Source: CAVDRM01 sp963611355 (GTDB lineage: Bacteria; Bacillota; Clostridia; Christensenellales; Aristaeellaceae). Taken from it: a stretch of DNA of 64,000 bases. The notes beneath the pieces were generated by a model that saw only the letters and a program-made list of their open reading frames with translations, searched no databases and had not been told where the DNA came from. The stretch spans positions 1 through 64,000 of the forward strand of contig CAVDRM010000005.1 of the NCBI GenBank assembly GCA_963611355.1. Reading direction: 5' to 3'. The position numbers and the translations under genes were made by a program. Position 1 is the first letter of the stretch. The number at the start of each line of letters is the position of its first letter. Shown here in pieces: positions 17,886 to 26,921 of the stretch.

Positions 17886-19181
17886 ATGAAGAGGGCGGCA
17901 GTATGGCTGGCCGTTTTGCTGATGATTGCCGGCTCGGCGCAGGCGCAGACGTTTACCGGCTATCAGACGAAGGCATCCGGCAGACGCACGCTTTCCGAAG
18001 GCGTGACTTACACGGCATATCGGCTGACCCCGTTGGAAGAGGCGGCGGGCAGGTCGCAGCGGCTGTTCGTGATTGACGTACAAAGTGACGCCGATGTCCG
18101 CCTGACGACCGCATTAAAGGAAGACAAGGTAAACGAATCCCGAATGCGCGTTTCGGAATTTGCTTCTCAGGAGAACAAACGCGGTCTGAATGTGCTGGCT
18201 GCAATAAACGGAGATTTTTTTGACATGACCTCCGGCGGACCGCTGGGCTATATGATGCGCGACGGGCGCTGGCTGACGGCGGGCGAGTTTCCGCAAGGCT
18301 GGTCGATGGGCTTTACGGCGGACGGACGCGCCGTCATTGGTCAATGCGCGATGCGTTTGACTCTGTCTGCTGTCCGAAACGGCGAAAGCGTCCTTGCCGA
18401 AACCAAAATCAGCGCCCTGAATGCGTACAGAGCCGATGTGACAGAGGGTAAAAGTTCTCCTGCGAACGCCTTGACAGCGCGTCGGGATAACGCGCTGGTT
18501 TTGTATACGAAGGACTGGGGAACGTCCACCTTTGCGCAGGACGGCGGTGTGGAGGTGCGGGCGCGGCTTGTGCCCGATATTACGACGGGAATGTGTGTGA
18601 CGGGAGAGGTGACGGCCGTTCACGATGCAATGACGGACACGAAAAAGGGCACGAAGAAAGTGCCGCAGGGAATGGCACTGGACGAACAATCCGTCGTGTT
18701 GTCCGGCGTAGGGGAGGGCGCGCAGGCATTGGCGGCGCTTCAAACCGGCGATTTGGTGACGCTTTCCTGTACGGCGGATGCGCTGTTTGAGCATTGCGTG
18801 ACGGTCGCAGGCGGCGGCAGGCCGGACGGCGGCCCGCTGCTTGTAAAGGACGGTGCTTTTTATGAAAGCACGGAGCAGTCGGCAGACGATGCAGCCTATT
18901 TTTACGGGAGAAATCCGCGCACGGTGTTCGGCATTCGAGCGGACGGATCCTATTTTTTCTTGGTCATCGAGGGCAACCGCTCCGGCAGCTCCGGCATGAC
19001 CATTGACCAGACCCGTCAGGCCGCGCTCGACTTGGGCGCAGATATCGCCCTGAACTTGGACGGCGGGCCTTCCTCAGCGCTGGTCATCCGTCAAGGCAAA
19101 AAATTCAAGCTCAAGACCAATACGACCGGCACGGGTCGAGAGACGCTGGTAGGCAATGCCCTGTTGCTCACAAAAAAATAA
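17886..19181 (+). CDS. Secreted phosphodiester glycosidase (NAGPA domain)
   Basis: 431 residues from the ATG at 17886, which follows a perfect AAGGAGGTG ribosome site; earlier in-frame codons overlap the promoter. Residues 1-21 form a Sec signal peptide ending in AQAQ. The C-terminal half carries the NAGPA/phosphodiester glycosidase signature: AAINGDFFDM near residue 105, GRNPRTVFGIRADGSYFFLVIEG near 340, and ALNLDGGPSSALVI near 393. The family cleaves sugar-phosphate diesters, in mammals the GlcNAc cap of mannose-6-phosphate and in bacteria probably envelope polymers. Its place after the phosphate regulon suggests scavenging phosphate-linked glycans or wall polymers, but no Pho box was seen and it has its own promoter. 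Confidence 0.82.
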   Translation: MKRAAVWLAVLLMIAGSAQAQTFTGYQTKASGRRTLSEGVTYTAYRLTPLEEAAGRSQRLFVIDVQSDADVRLTTALKEDKVNESRMRVSEFASQENKRGLNVLAAINGDFFDMTSGGPLGYMMRDGRWLTAGEFPQGWSMGFTADGRAVIGQCAMRLTLSAVRNGESVLAETKISALNAYRADVTEGKSSPANALTARRDNALVLYTKDWGTSTFAQDGGVEVRARLVPDITTGMCVTGEVTAVHDAMTDTKKGTKKVPQGMALDEQSVVLSGVGEGAQALAALQTGDLVTLSCTADALFEHCVTVAGGGRPDGGPLLVKDGAFYESTEQSADDAAYFYGRNPRTVFGIRADGSYFFLVIEGNRSGSSGMTIDQTRQAALDLGADIALNLDGGPSSALVIRQGKKFKLKTNTTGTGRETLVGNALLLTKK

Positions 19182-19337
19182 AAATCCTTTGCCTGTCATA
19201 TTTTTGCCCCATTTTATCTTGAATTCGACAGCCTCCTGTCACATTTTCCGCGTACAATACGAAATATACAAGGACACACGCCGTATGATGCGTCACCAGC
19301 ATGTGCCCCCGTGCAAAAGCAATGGGAGGGTTTTGAA

Positions 19338-19673
19338 ATGTTATTCGGAAGCAAGACGGACAAAATCAAAAAGTATGCGGAGAAGAAGAATGAAAAGGGT
19401 CTGATTGAGCTGGCCAGGGATAAGGATAAGCAGGTGGCTCTGTCTGCCATCGCTGCACTCGGTCAGGTGGGGACGGACGACGGATTTAACTTCCTCGTTC
19501 CGATGCTGGCCAATGCCGATGCTGATTTTCGCGCCGCCGCCGCCCGCGCTATGGGTGACATGGGCAATCTTCATGGCCGTGCGCACCTGTCCAACCGCCG
19601 TAAGGTCGAGCAGGACGAGAACGTCAAAAAGGCAATCACTGAAGCGCTGGGGAAGATCAAAGGCGACGACTGA
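19338..19673 (+). CDS. Small HEAT-repeat protein
   Basis: 111 residues starting at the ATG behind GGGAGGG. After a basic N-terminus come HEAT-like helical hairpins (ELARDKDKQVALSAIAALGQ, then FLVPMLANADADFRAAAARA, then NVKKAITEALGKI). HEAT repeats bind proteins; no enzymatic function is implied. Similar short HEAT proteins are common in Clostridia. It is monocistronic and followed by a strong terminator. Confidence 0.75.
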   Translation: MLFGSKTDKIKKYAEKKNEKGLIELARDKDKQVALSAIAALGQVGTDDGFNFLVPMLANADADFRAAAARAMGDMGNLHGRAHLSNRRKVEQDENVKKAITEALGKIKGDD

Positions 19674-19690
19674 TTGATAAAACCGATAAA

Positions 19691-19736
19691 GGGCTGCGAA
19701 AGAGCGGATGACGTTCTCTCGCAGCCCTGTTTTTAT
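19691..19736 (+). terminator. Rho-independent terminator of the HEAT-repeat gene
   Basis: GGGCTGCGA (19691-19699) pairs with TCGCAGCCC (19720-19728), followed by TGTTTTTA. Confidence 0.8.
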
Positions 19737-19749
19737 CGGGAAAACAAGC

Positions 19750-19798
19750 CTTAATTTTTATCGGCTATAGCAGATACACGGTTTATGCGACTAAATAA
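19750..19798 (+). repeat. Left direct repeat bounding the aldarate block
   Basis: This 49-bp stretch matches 39502-39550 at 43 positions, including a perfect 26-bp match (19773-19798 with 39525-39550). In the right copy the match covers the last codons and stop of the gene at 39535-40767. It lies just after the terminator of the HEAT-repeat gene. Confidence 0.8.
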
Positions 19799-19943
19799 TA
19801 TAGGCATCACCGCATATGTCGGCAACGACGCAAAACGAGCCTTTGACGCCAGCTGATTCTTGCAAAAGTCTCGGTTTACAGCAGGTAAATCTTTGATTTT
19901 TCGTTTCGCCTCTGGCATGAAACTCACGATTTATCGCGTTGCT

Positions 19944-21455
19944 TTAAGTGATCGGGGCAGGATTAAAAATACACAGGTAATTATACAGACGGTACTTTTC
20001 TGCCCAAGGCTTTTCTTGACCGTTTGCAACATGGATGATTTTTGCAAACAGTTCTTCACCGACCTGTTGGATGTTCTTTTCGCCCGTTGCAATGGAGCCG
20101 GCGCACACATCAATTAAATCAGGCCACTGCTCCTTCATTTCGTTTCTGCTGCACACCTTGATGACCGGTGCTGCGGCTAAGCCATACGGCGTTCCTCTAC
20201 CCGTCATAAATACCTGAAGGCCGATGCCGCTGGCAAGCTGGCAAGGGCCACATACAATATCGCTGGCCGGTGTCGCGGCAAAAATCATACCGTGCTGCGT
20301 CGGACGTTCCGCCGGAGAAAGCACCTCAACAATCGGCGATGAGCCAGACTTTGCAATGCTCCCCATCGCTTTTTCAACAATGTTGGACAGGCCACCTTTT
20401 TTGTTGCCCGGTGTCGGGTTGGCACTTCGATCCACCTGTCCTTCCTGTAAATAATGGTCATACCAGCGCATTTCTTCCGCTAAACGATCCCGCACTTGTT
20501 CGCTGATGCAGCGCTGCGCAATCAAATGCACGCCATCGCGCACTTCGGTAACCTCGCTGAAAAGAACGGTTGCTCCCGCCTGCACCAGCATATCGGCTGC
20601 GTATCCAGCAGAAGGGTTTGCCGTAACACCAGAAAAAGCATCGCTTCCACCGCACTGAAAGCCCACCAACAATTGGCTCAACGGCAATTCTTCACGTCTG
20701 CGCTGTTCCAAGACGGCCAGCTTGTGCTCAGCCATCTCCATAATGGCGCGAATACCGGCTTCAAATCCCTTATGCTCCTGCAAAACGATGATGTTTTCCG
20801 GTGTGTTCTGTTCAGAACCGACCAGCATATCCACTGTCAGCTTTTCGCAGCCCAAGGCCACTACCATGAGTTGACCGCCAAAATTCGGATGATGGCACAG
20901 GTTTTGAAGGGCGCGAATGGGCAACTTGGCTTCCGGTGCATTGATGGCAACGCCGCAGCCATAGGCATGGTTGACGGCAACCACATCATCAACATGAGGA
21001 AAACGGGGCAGCAGCTCACGGCGGATACGACTGACTGCAACATCTAATACGCCCTGTACGCACTGCACGGTCGTCTGAATACCTAAAATATTTCGTGTGC
21101 CGCCATAGCCACCTTCCGGATTACGATAGCCCCACCAAGTCTGTACCGGCGCTTTCGGCAGATCTTCGTTAATCTTTTCTCCCCACGGCATATTTTCAAG
21201 ATCCGGCGGCGTAGGAAGACGAAGCATGTGTTCGTTGATCCATGCGCCGCAAGAAATTGGGTCAATGGCATAGCCTAAAACAACACCATAACGGATGATT
21301 GCGCCGTTTTTCGGAATATCCGTCAAGGCGATTTTATGCCCTTGCGGAATATCACTCAGGGTTACAACGCCCGGCCTCAGCTCCATTCCACTTTTGATTT
21401 CCTGCACAGCAATGGCAACATTGTCCTGCGGATTAATTTGAATATAGGTACGCAT
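19944..21455 (-). CDS. garD: Galactarate dehydratase
   Basis: 503 residues from the ATG at 21455 (behind AAGGAGAG); a longer frame to 21491 lacks a ribosome site. The enzyme dehydrates meso-galactarate to 5-dehydro-4-deoxy-D-glucarate. Landmarks match E. coli GarD from memory: DNVAIAVQEIKSG near the N-terminus, NHAYGCGVAINAPEA near residue 158, QCGGSDAFSGVTANPSAGYA near 270, DRSANPTPGNKKGG near 345 and the terminal FNPAPIT. The conserved Cys residues in YGCG, LGCEK, QCGG and CGPCQ are those expected for the iron-dependent family. It is the last gene of a nine-gene minus-strand operon running from 30339. Confidence 0.95.
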   Translation of the reverse strand: MRTYIQINPQDNVAIAVQEIKSGMELRPGVVTLSDIPQGHKIALTDIPKNGAIIRYGVVLGYAIDPISCGAWINEHMLRLPTPPDLENMPWGEKINEDLPKAPVQTWWGYRNPEGGYGGTRNILGIQTTVQCVQGVLDVAVSRIRRELLPRFPHVDDVVAVNHAYGCGVAINAPEAKLPIRALQNLCHHPNFGGQLMVVALGCEKLTVDMLVGSEQNTPENIIVLQEHKGFEAGIRAIMEMAEHKLAVLEQRRREELPLSQLLVGFQCGGSDAFSGVTANPSAGYAADMLVQAGATVLFSEVTEVRDGVHLIAQRCISEQVRDRLAEEMRWYDHYLQEGQVDRSANPTPGNKKGGLSNIVEKAMGSIAKSGSSPIVEVLSPAERPTQHGMIFAATPASDIVCGPCQLASGIGLQVFMTGRGTPYGLAAAPVIKVCSRNEMKEQWPDLIDVCAGSIATGEKNIQQVGEELFAKIIHVANGQEKPWAEKYRLYNYLCIFNPAPIT

Positions 21456-21515
21456 GGCTTCTCTCCTTTTTAAAAAAGCCGACTGGCACACACCAGTCGG
21501 CCATCGAGTTTCTTC

Positions 21516-22844
21516 TTATCTGACAAGGCAGGGCTTTTTATTGTCGAATTTCCATCCGGGAATCAGATACTGCATACCGATGGCATCATCTCGCGCGCCC
21601 AAGCCATGCTCTATATATAGCTTGTTGCCCTTTAACACCTGCTCCAAATCCACCTCAATACCCAAGCCGGGCTTATCGGGCAGATCAATACAGCCGTCTG
21701 CAATTTGCAGGGGCTGTTTGGTCAGGCGTTCGCGCCCCTCCTGCCAAATCCAATGGGTGTCAATTCCGTTCATCTTCCCGGGAATTGCCGCCGCGCACTG
21801 AACAACCATCGCCAAGCTGATGTCAAAATGATTGTTGCTGTGACAGCCCCACATCAAACCGAAGTCATTGCAAAGCTGACCGACACGCACAGAGCCGTTC
21901 ATCGTCCAGAAATGCGGGTCCGCTAAGGGAATATCAACGCTCTGCAGTGCGATGGTATGGCACATTTGCCGCCAATCGGTGTTGACCATGTTGGTGGCCG
22001 TAGGCATCATGGTCGCTTTACGAAATTCGGCCATGACCTCGCGGCCGCTGAAGCCTGCTTCTGCACCTACGGGGTCTTCACAGTAGGCCAAGCATTGCTT
22101 TAGTTCAGGAGCGATCTCCAGTGCTTCCTGTAAGCTCCATGCGCCATTGGGGTCAAGGTCTACCCGTGCATTCGGAAAAGCTTTCTTTAATGCCTGAACA
22201 GCTTTAACCTCTTCCTTGGGGGCTAATACACCGCCTTTGAGCTTGAAGTCTTCAAAGCCGTATTTTTCAACGGTGGCCTTGGCCAATTCAACAATAGCCT
22301 CCGGCGTAAGTGCTTTCTCGTTGCGCAGACGATACCAGGCGCAGTCGCTCGTCTCCTCGCTCATGTACGGCAAGTCCGTCTTTTTTCTATCGCCGATATA
22401 GAAAAGATAGCTCAAAAAACGCACCCGTTTGCGCTGAATTCCATCTCCTAAAAGCGCAGCAGCGGGGACTTCTAAGAATTTTCCCAGCAAGTCGAGCAAC
22501 GGGGCTTCGATGGCTGTCACGACATGGACACCCGTTCGCAAATCAAAGGTCTGCAAGCCTCGCACATCGTCCTGAATGTTGCTGTTGATCCATTCGCGCA
22601 CTTTGTTAAGCGTCGCCTTATAGTTGGCAATCGAAGTACCAAGCACTAAATCCTTCACGGCCTCTAATGCGTGAGTAATCTTTTGCCCACCGGGGACTTC
22701 GCCTACACCTGAGTTCCCTGTGCTGTCCTTCAGCACCACGATATTGCGGGTAAAGAAGGGAGCATGTGCACCGGAAAGATTCAATTCCATGCTGTCATGA
22801 CCCGCAACGGGGTAGACATCCATAGAGACAATCTTCGGAATCAT
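21516..22844 (-). CDS. gudD: Glucarate dehydratase (enolase superfamily)
   Basis: 442 residues, close to E. coli GudD. It dehydrates D-glucarate (and L-idarate) to 5-dehydro-4-deoxy-D-glucarate, the same product as GarD. The KxK catalytic motif is FKLKGG (near residue 205). Mg ligands are in DLDPNGAW and CEDPVGAE, and the catalytic His is in WGCHSNNHFDISLAM. The start follows GGAGGAGG. Neighbouring garD and garR place it in the aldarate pathway. Confidence 0.95.
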   Translation of the reverse strand: MIPKIVSMDVYPVAGHDSMELNLSGAHAPFFTRNIVVLKDSTGNSGVGEVPGGQKITHALEAVKDLVLGTSIANYKATLNKVREWINSNIQDDVRGLQTFDLRTGVHVVTAIEAPLLDLLGKFLEVPAAALLGDGIQRKRVRFLSYLFYIGDRKKTDLPYMSEETSDCAWYRLRNEKALTPEAIVELAKATVEKYGFEDFKLKGGVLAPKEEVKAVQALKKAFPNARVDLDPNGAWSLQEALEIAPELKQCLAYCEDPVGAEAGFSGREVMAEFRKATMMPTATNMVNTDWRQMCHTIALQSVDIPLADPHFWTMNGSVRVGQLCNDFGLMWGCHSNNHFDISLAMVVQCAAAIPGKMNGIDTHWIWQEGRERLTKQPLQIADGCIDLPDKPGLGIEVDLEQVLKGNKLYIEHGLGARDDAIGMQYLIPGWKFDNKKPCLVR

Positions 22845-22866
22845 TCGTGGCCTCCTCCTTCAAAAA

Positions 22867-23751
22867 TCAATGGTGCAGGGTTTCTCCAGTGAGCTTCTGA
22901 TAGTATTTGAGAAGGGCACAGTGGTCACAGGCGCCATCGCCGTCATGATGCAGAACTTTCATCATTTCCAGCACCTGCTGCGTCAGCGGAATCGGCGCAT
23001 CCACGTTCTTGGCGGCATCTACAACATTGTTTAGATCCTTAATGTGCAGGTCAATGCGGAAACCGGGCTGGAAGTTTTGCTCCATCATCATGGGGGCTTT
23101 GGCATTCATGACGGTCGAGCCGGCCAAGCCACCGCGAATGGCTTCGAAAATCTTCTGAGGCTCAACGCCGCACATTTGACCCATCTGCATTGCCTCGGCC
23201 AGAGCCGCAATGTTTACAGCCACGATGGTCTGGTTGCACAGCTTGGTCACGTTGCCCGCACCCACATCGCCGCACAGCACCACGCTGGAGCCCATCGCTT
23301 CCAGAACCGGCTTAAACTTATTAAAGATTTCTTTCTTGCCGCCGACCATGAAGGAAAGCGTGCCGTCAATCGCTTTTGGCTGGCCGCCGGACACAGGCGC
23401 ATCCAGCATCTCGATGCCGCGCTTTGCCAGTTCCGCTGCGATTTCGCGGGAAGCAACAGGATTCAGAGACGTGCAATCGATGAACACGGCGCTTGTCGGC
23501 ATCTTTTCGGCCAGCTTGTCCTTTTCCAGCATGACGGACTTAACATGGGGACTGTTGGGCAGCATCGTCATCACGATGTCCACGCCTTCCACCGTTTCAG
23601 AGGCATTCACGCAGGGCGTAGCACCGGCGGCCTTCAGTTCGGCCACGGCTTCCTGATTAAAGTCGAACACGCGCAGTTCATGACCTGCCTTCAGCAGATT
23701 CTTTGCCATGGGTTTGCCCATGATTCCCAGACCGATAAATGCGATTTTCAC
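22867..23751 (-). CDS. garR: Tartronate semialdehyde (2-hydroxy-3-oxopropionate) reductase
   Basis: 294 residues of the beta-hydroxyacid dehydrogenase family. The N-terminal NAD(P) site is IGLGIMGKPMAKNL (residues 6-19), the substrate motif is DAPVSGGQPKA (near 119) and the catalytic Lys lies in GNVTKLCNQ (near 168). It reduces tartronate semialdehyde to glycerate. The start codon is GTG, supported by GAGGAGG. It needs an aldolase that makes tartronate semialdehyde from 5-dehydro-4-deoxyglucarate; the DapA-type gene two positions upstream is the candidate. No glycerate kinase is in the window. Confidence 0.9.
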   Translation of the reverse strand: MKIAFIGLGIMGKPMAKNLLKAGHELRVFDFNQEAVAELKAAGATPCVNASETVEGVDIVMTMLPNSPHVKSVMLEKDKLAEKMPTSAVFIDCTSLNPVASREIAAELAKRGIEMLDAPVSGGQPKAIDGTLSFMVGGKKEIFNKFKPVLEAMGSSVVLCGDVGAGNVTKLCNQTIVAVNIAALAEAMQMGQMCGVEPQKIFEAIRGGLAGSTVMNAKAPMMMEQNFQPGFRIDLHIKDLNNVVDAAKNVDAPIPLTQQVLEMMKVLHHDGDGACDHCALLKYYQKLTGETLHH

Positions 23752-23770
23752 TGTAAATTCCTCCTCAAAT

Positions 23771-24670
23771 TTAGAATAGTTGAATGAGCCAAGTAATAAA
23801 AGGAACTGTTACCACGCTGAGCAGCGTGGAAACGCTCACGCAAGCGGAGGCAAATACATAGTCTCCGCCATAGCGTTCAGACATGGCCGCCGTGTTGGAT
23901 GCCACCGGCATCGCCAGCAGGATGACGCAGACATTGACCGTCAGGTCGTCTACACCCAATAGCTTGAGCGGGAGAGCGAACATCAGCGGAAAAACCAAGA
24001 GACGCAGTGCACTGACCAGCAACACGGATTTATCCAACAGCATTCGCACATTCATGTTCGCCAGTGTTGCGCCGATTAAAATCATGGACAGCGGCGCAGT
24101 CATGCTGCCTAAGTTGCTGATGGCTGTACCGAAAACCCCCGGTATCTGCCAGTTGGTCAGCATCAGAATGGCACCGATATAGACAGCGACTACCATCGGA
24201 TTGAGAAGAACATTTTTGACCCAGCTGCCCTTTTCCGGCTTGACAAACATACCAAGACCAACTGTCCATTGCATAATACGGGGCGGAATCAGGTACATGC
24301 TGGTGTAGAACACGCCCTCAGAGCCAAACACGAGGCTGATGATGGGTAATCCTGCATTGCCGGAATTGGAAAACATGGAGGCGTACATCAGCACCTTACG
24401 CTTGTTATCCGGCTCTTTCCTCCAAAGAAGAAGACCAAGCCCGCCGGTTACCACACAGCCAAGCAAGGCAATGAACATCACCAGCAGGGAGGACTTGATT
24501 TCTTCGAGCGTTGTCGGCTTGTTAAAGGCGGCCAGCACCATCATGGGCATGGACACGTCCATCAACAGTCTTACCAGAACGCCTCGATTATCTTCACGGA
24601 TAATGTGAATTTTGCTGATGATAAACCCGCAGATCATATAGAGAAACAGCAAAAGCTGCGTGTCAATCAT
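23771..24670 (-). CDS. AEC-family membrane transporter
   Basis: 299 residues and about ten transmembrane helices, with the internal repeat and the SNSGNAGLPI motif (near residue 95) of the auxin-efflux-carrier family. In bacteria these carry malate, other organic acids or amino acids in either direction. Within this operon an organic-acid substrate or product (for example glycerate or an aldarate) is likely, but the direction cannot be told. The start is uncertain: the ATG at 24670 opens directly on a membrane helix, while a GTG at 24691 overlaps the stop of the upstream gene. Confidence 0.82.
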   Translation of the reverse strand: MIDTQLLLFLYMICGFIISKIHIIREDNRGVLVRLLMDVSMPMMVLAAFNKPTTLEEIKSSLLVMFIALLGCVVTGGLGLLLWRKEPDNKRKVLMYASMFSNSGNAGLPIISLVFGSEGVFYTSMYLIPPRIMQWTVGLGMFVKPEKGSWVKNVLLNPMVVAVYIGAILMLTNWQIPGVFGTAISNLGSMTAPLSMILIGATLANMNVRMLLDKSVLLVSALRLLVFPLMFALPLKLLGVDDLTVNVCVILLAMPVASNTAAMSERYGGDYVFASACVSVSTLLSVVTVPFITWLIQLF

Positions 24671-24687
24671 GCGGGTGACAAGATTGC

Positions 24688-25581
24688 TCACAGGAGTCCC
24701 ATCTCGGAAAGCACTTTGCGGAGCTTTTCTCTCTGCTCTTGTGAAAGTGGTTGAATGGGTTTCACACAATCGCCGCAGTCATGCCCAATCATTTTCAGTG
24801 CTTCCTTCAGAACAACGGGGAAAGTTCCCATGTTGGTGGCAATGCGCAGAGTGGAGAAGGTAAACTGTGCCTCTAATGCACCGTCACGGTCACCTGCCAT
24901 GAATTTATCGTATATGTCAGCTGCAATGCGGGGGGCAACGTTTGCACAGCTTGCGATTGCGCCGGTCGCACCGTAGCACAGCGCGGCAAAAATCAGCGTA
25001 TCGCGTCCCATCATGACATGAAAATTTTTTACACTGCGGGTCAAACGAAGGTACTCTTCCGTGTTCGTCATGTCTCCGGTCGAATCCTTCACACCGACGA
25101 TATTGTCAATCTCCGCGAGTTTTGCAACGGTTGCTGGCTCTACGGTAACATTCGTCTTAGGCTTGTTGTTGTAGATGATAATCGGCAAGCTGGTTTCGGC
25201 AGCGATTCCTTTGTAATACTCGTACACCTCATGCTGCGTCTGGCTGATGAACATGGGCGTCAATACGCTTAAAGCATCGATGCCTCCGACCTTTTCCACC
25301 ATCTTGGCCAGCCGTACTGCACCGGCAGTGGTGATGTGGTTTGCACCCGCATAGATATCCATGCGGCCATGCACGGCATCCTTGGTGATTTCCAGCAGTT
25401 CTTTGTAGAAGCCCTCGTCAAAGGCGTAAAATTCGCCGGTCGTTCCGAAGGGAAACACGCCGTGAATGCCGTTGTCTGCAAGATAGTCGATGAGACCGCG
25501 ATACGCCTTTTCATTCAGCTTACCATCTTCCGCGATGGGAGTAACGATGGGGACGACGATACCTTTGGGTATAAAGTTCAT
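24688..25581 (-). CDS. DapA/N-acetylneuraminate-lyase family aldolase, probably for 5-dehydro-4-deoxyglucarate
   Basis: 297 residues, a TIM-barrel class I (Schiff-base) enzyme. The catalytic Lys is in VGVKDSTGD (near residue 163), the Tyr in IIIYNNK (near 136), and the active-site loop is PFGTTGEFYAF (near 45). This family includes dihydrodipicolinate synthase, but no lysine genes are here. In the aldarate context it should act on 5-dehydro-4-deoxy-D-glucarate. Two reactions are known for relatives: aldol cleavage to pyruvate and tartronate semialdehyde, or decarboxylating dehydration to 2-oxoglutarate semialdehyde. The presence of garR and the absence of a semialdehyde dehydrogenase favour cleavage. 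Its ATG overlaps the previous stop (ATGA). Confidence 0.8.
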   Translation of the reverse strand: MNFIPKGIVVPIVTPIAEDGKLNEKAYRGLIDYLADNGIHGVFPFGTTGEFYAFDEGFYKELLEITKDAVHGRMDIYAGANHITTAGAVRLAKMVEKVGGIDALSVLTPMFISQTQHEVYEYYKGIAAETSLPIIIYNNKPKTNVTVEPATVAKLAEIDNIVGVKDSTGDMTNTEEYLRLTRSVKNFHVMMGRDTLIFAALCYGATGAIASCANVAPRIAADIYDKFMAGDRDGALEAQFTFSTLRIATNMGTFPVVLKEALKMIGHDCGDCVKPIQPLSQEQREKLRKVLSEMGLL

Positions 25582-26909
25582 TGTAGTTCTCTCCTTTTTT
25601 CAATCAGCCACGGTGTAATGAGCGCGTCCTCATGGTCAAACATGAGTTCTTGCGGCTCATCCAGTGCAGTCAAGCCGGAATAATTTCCTGAGCATACTTC
25701 TTCATAATAGGCTTCGGACAGCATAATTTGCCCGATATTCAGACTGCTTTGAATACGAATGAGTTTGGGGTGGGCATAGTCAATGCGGTTGGCCGTTCTA
25801 ATACAGAACTGCATGACCTCCTTGTCCGTACTGAGGACGCAGGGTATCATAGCGGAACGAAGAACCGTGCTGGTGATACAGTTGGTGTACATGGCATCGG
25901 CGTCAATTTCATCGAAAATACGCTTTGTGATGGCGCTGGCCAAGCCAATGCCCAACGAATTGCCGTGACTTTCCTTGGTCAGGTTTAAGAAGCCTGTACG
26001 CTGCACCTGCACACCGCCTGTGGCATAGGGCGTGGAGAATGTGCCGGTGACGTTGGGGTCAACCCCCGTTCCGCTGAAATTCTTTCCGATATAATCGACA
26101 ATCAGCGCGTCACCCGTTCCAACGAGGATGGAAGGCATATTCCGGAAGGCGATTTTCAGCAACTCCGGCTCGCGCTCCAAAATGTGCTCCGCTGGAATGG
26201 CCTCAAACATCATCGTTTGGTCGTATGCATTTTCGAGGCAGGGAATGGCAAACAGAATTTTGCCCGTTGAAAGTGTCACCTGAGCCATTGTCGGGATGTT
26301 GCGGGCGATGATATCCATGCCGTCGGAATGCACCTGTTCCGCGCCCTTTTGTTTGCCAAGCCCCACGGTCATCATTTTGCAGGGACCGCTTTCAATCGGC
26401 CCTCTGAATGCATTGTGCGGTTTTAACCGGCAGGATAGAATTACGCCGTCTGATTCATAGGCATTCCTGTCCATGTAAACAGGTTTGCCGAGCTCGGAAT
26501 AGCCCAGCAGCACGGTTTCCATGCTGGAAAGAATGGGACACCCCATGCTTTCCTCGGTAATGCCGTAGCCTGCCAACAATTCCTTTTGTCCTTCAGCGGT
26601 CGCTCCGCCGTGGCTGCCCATTGCCGGAACGATGAAAGGCTGTGCGCCGCAGGATTTGACAAGGGCGGCAACGCTTCTTGTGATTTCATCAACATTACGG
26701 ATACCCCGGCTGCCTGCTGTAATGGCAATCCGCATATTCGGCTTGATTCTTTCTGCCATGCCCGAACGATTGATTTCATCGAAGACAGCCTTTTCAATGT
26801 CTTCCCGTTCGATATGGGCATCCGGAAATTTCTGTGACGCATGGAACATACGGGGAATAGGCACATCACGCAAGAGGCGCGATACCGTGCCGTCATTTCT
26901 GATTCTCAT
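25578..26909 (-). CDS. LarA-family (DUF2088) protein, possible hydroxyacid racemase/epimerase
   Basis: 443 residues resembling the lactate racemase LarA superfamily: AITAGSRGIRNVDEITR near residue 63, PAMGSHGGATAEGQKELL near 93, and LKPHNAFRG near 160. LarA uses a nickel-pincer nucleotide cofactor to racemise 2-hydroxyacids, and homologues act on other hydroxyacids. The aldarate operon suggests a substrate such as an aldarate, tartrate or glycerate. The cofactor genes larB, larC and larE are not in the window, so whether this protein carries the cofactor is unknown. It lies 12 bases after rpoN and overlaps the DapA-type gene by an ATGA. Confidence 0.72.
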   Translation of the reverse strand: MRIRNDGTVSRLLRDVPIPRMFHASQKFPDAHIEREDIEKAVFDEINRSGMAERIKPNMRIAITAGSRGIRNVDEITRSVAALVKSCGAQPFIVPAMGSHGGATAEGQKELLAGYGITEESMGCPILSSMETVLLGYSELGKPVYMDRNAYESDGVILSCRLKPHNAFRGPIESGPCKMMTVGLGKQKGAEQVHSDGMDIIARNIPTMAQVTLSTGKILFAIPCLENAYDQTMMFEAIPAEHILEREPELLKIAFRNMPSILVGTGDALIVDYIGKNFSGTGVDPNVTGTFSTPYATGGVQVQRTGFLNLTKESHGNSLGIGLASAITKRIFDEIDADAMYTNCITSTVLRSAMIPCVLSTDKEVMQFCIRTANRIDYAHPKLIRIQSSLNIGQIMLSEAYYEEVCSGNYSGLTALDEPQELMFDHEDALITPWLIEKRRELQ

Positions 26910-26921
26910 TGCGCTTTGACC

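Noticed and set aside
24688..25581. Assignment of the DapA-type gene as dihydrodipicolinate synthase
   Set aside because: It lies inside an aldarate operon with no lysine genes nearby, and the Tyr motif is followed by NNK and not the usual NxPxRT, so family membership is kept but the lysine role is not.
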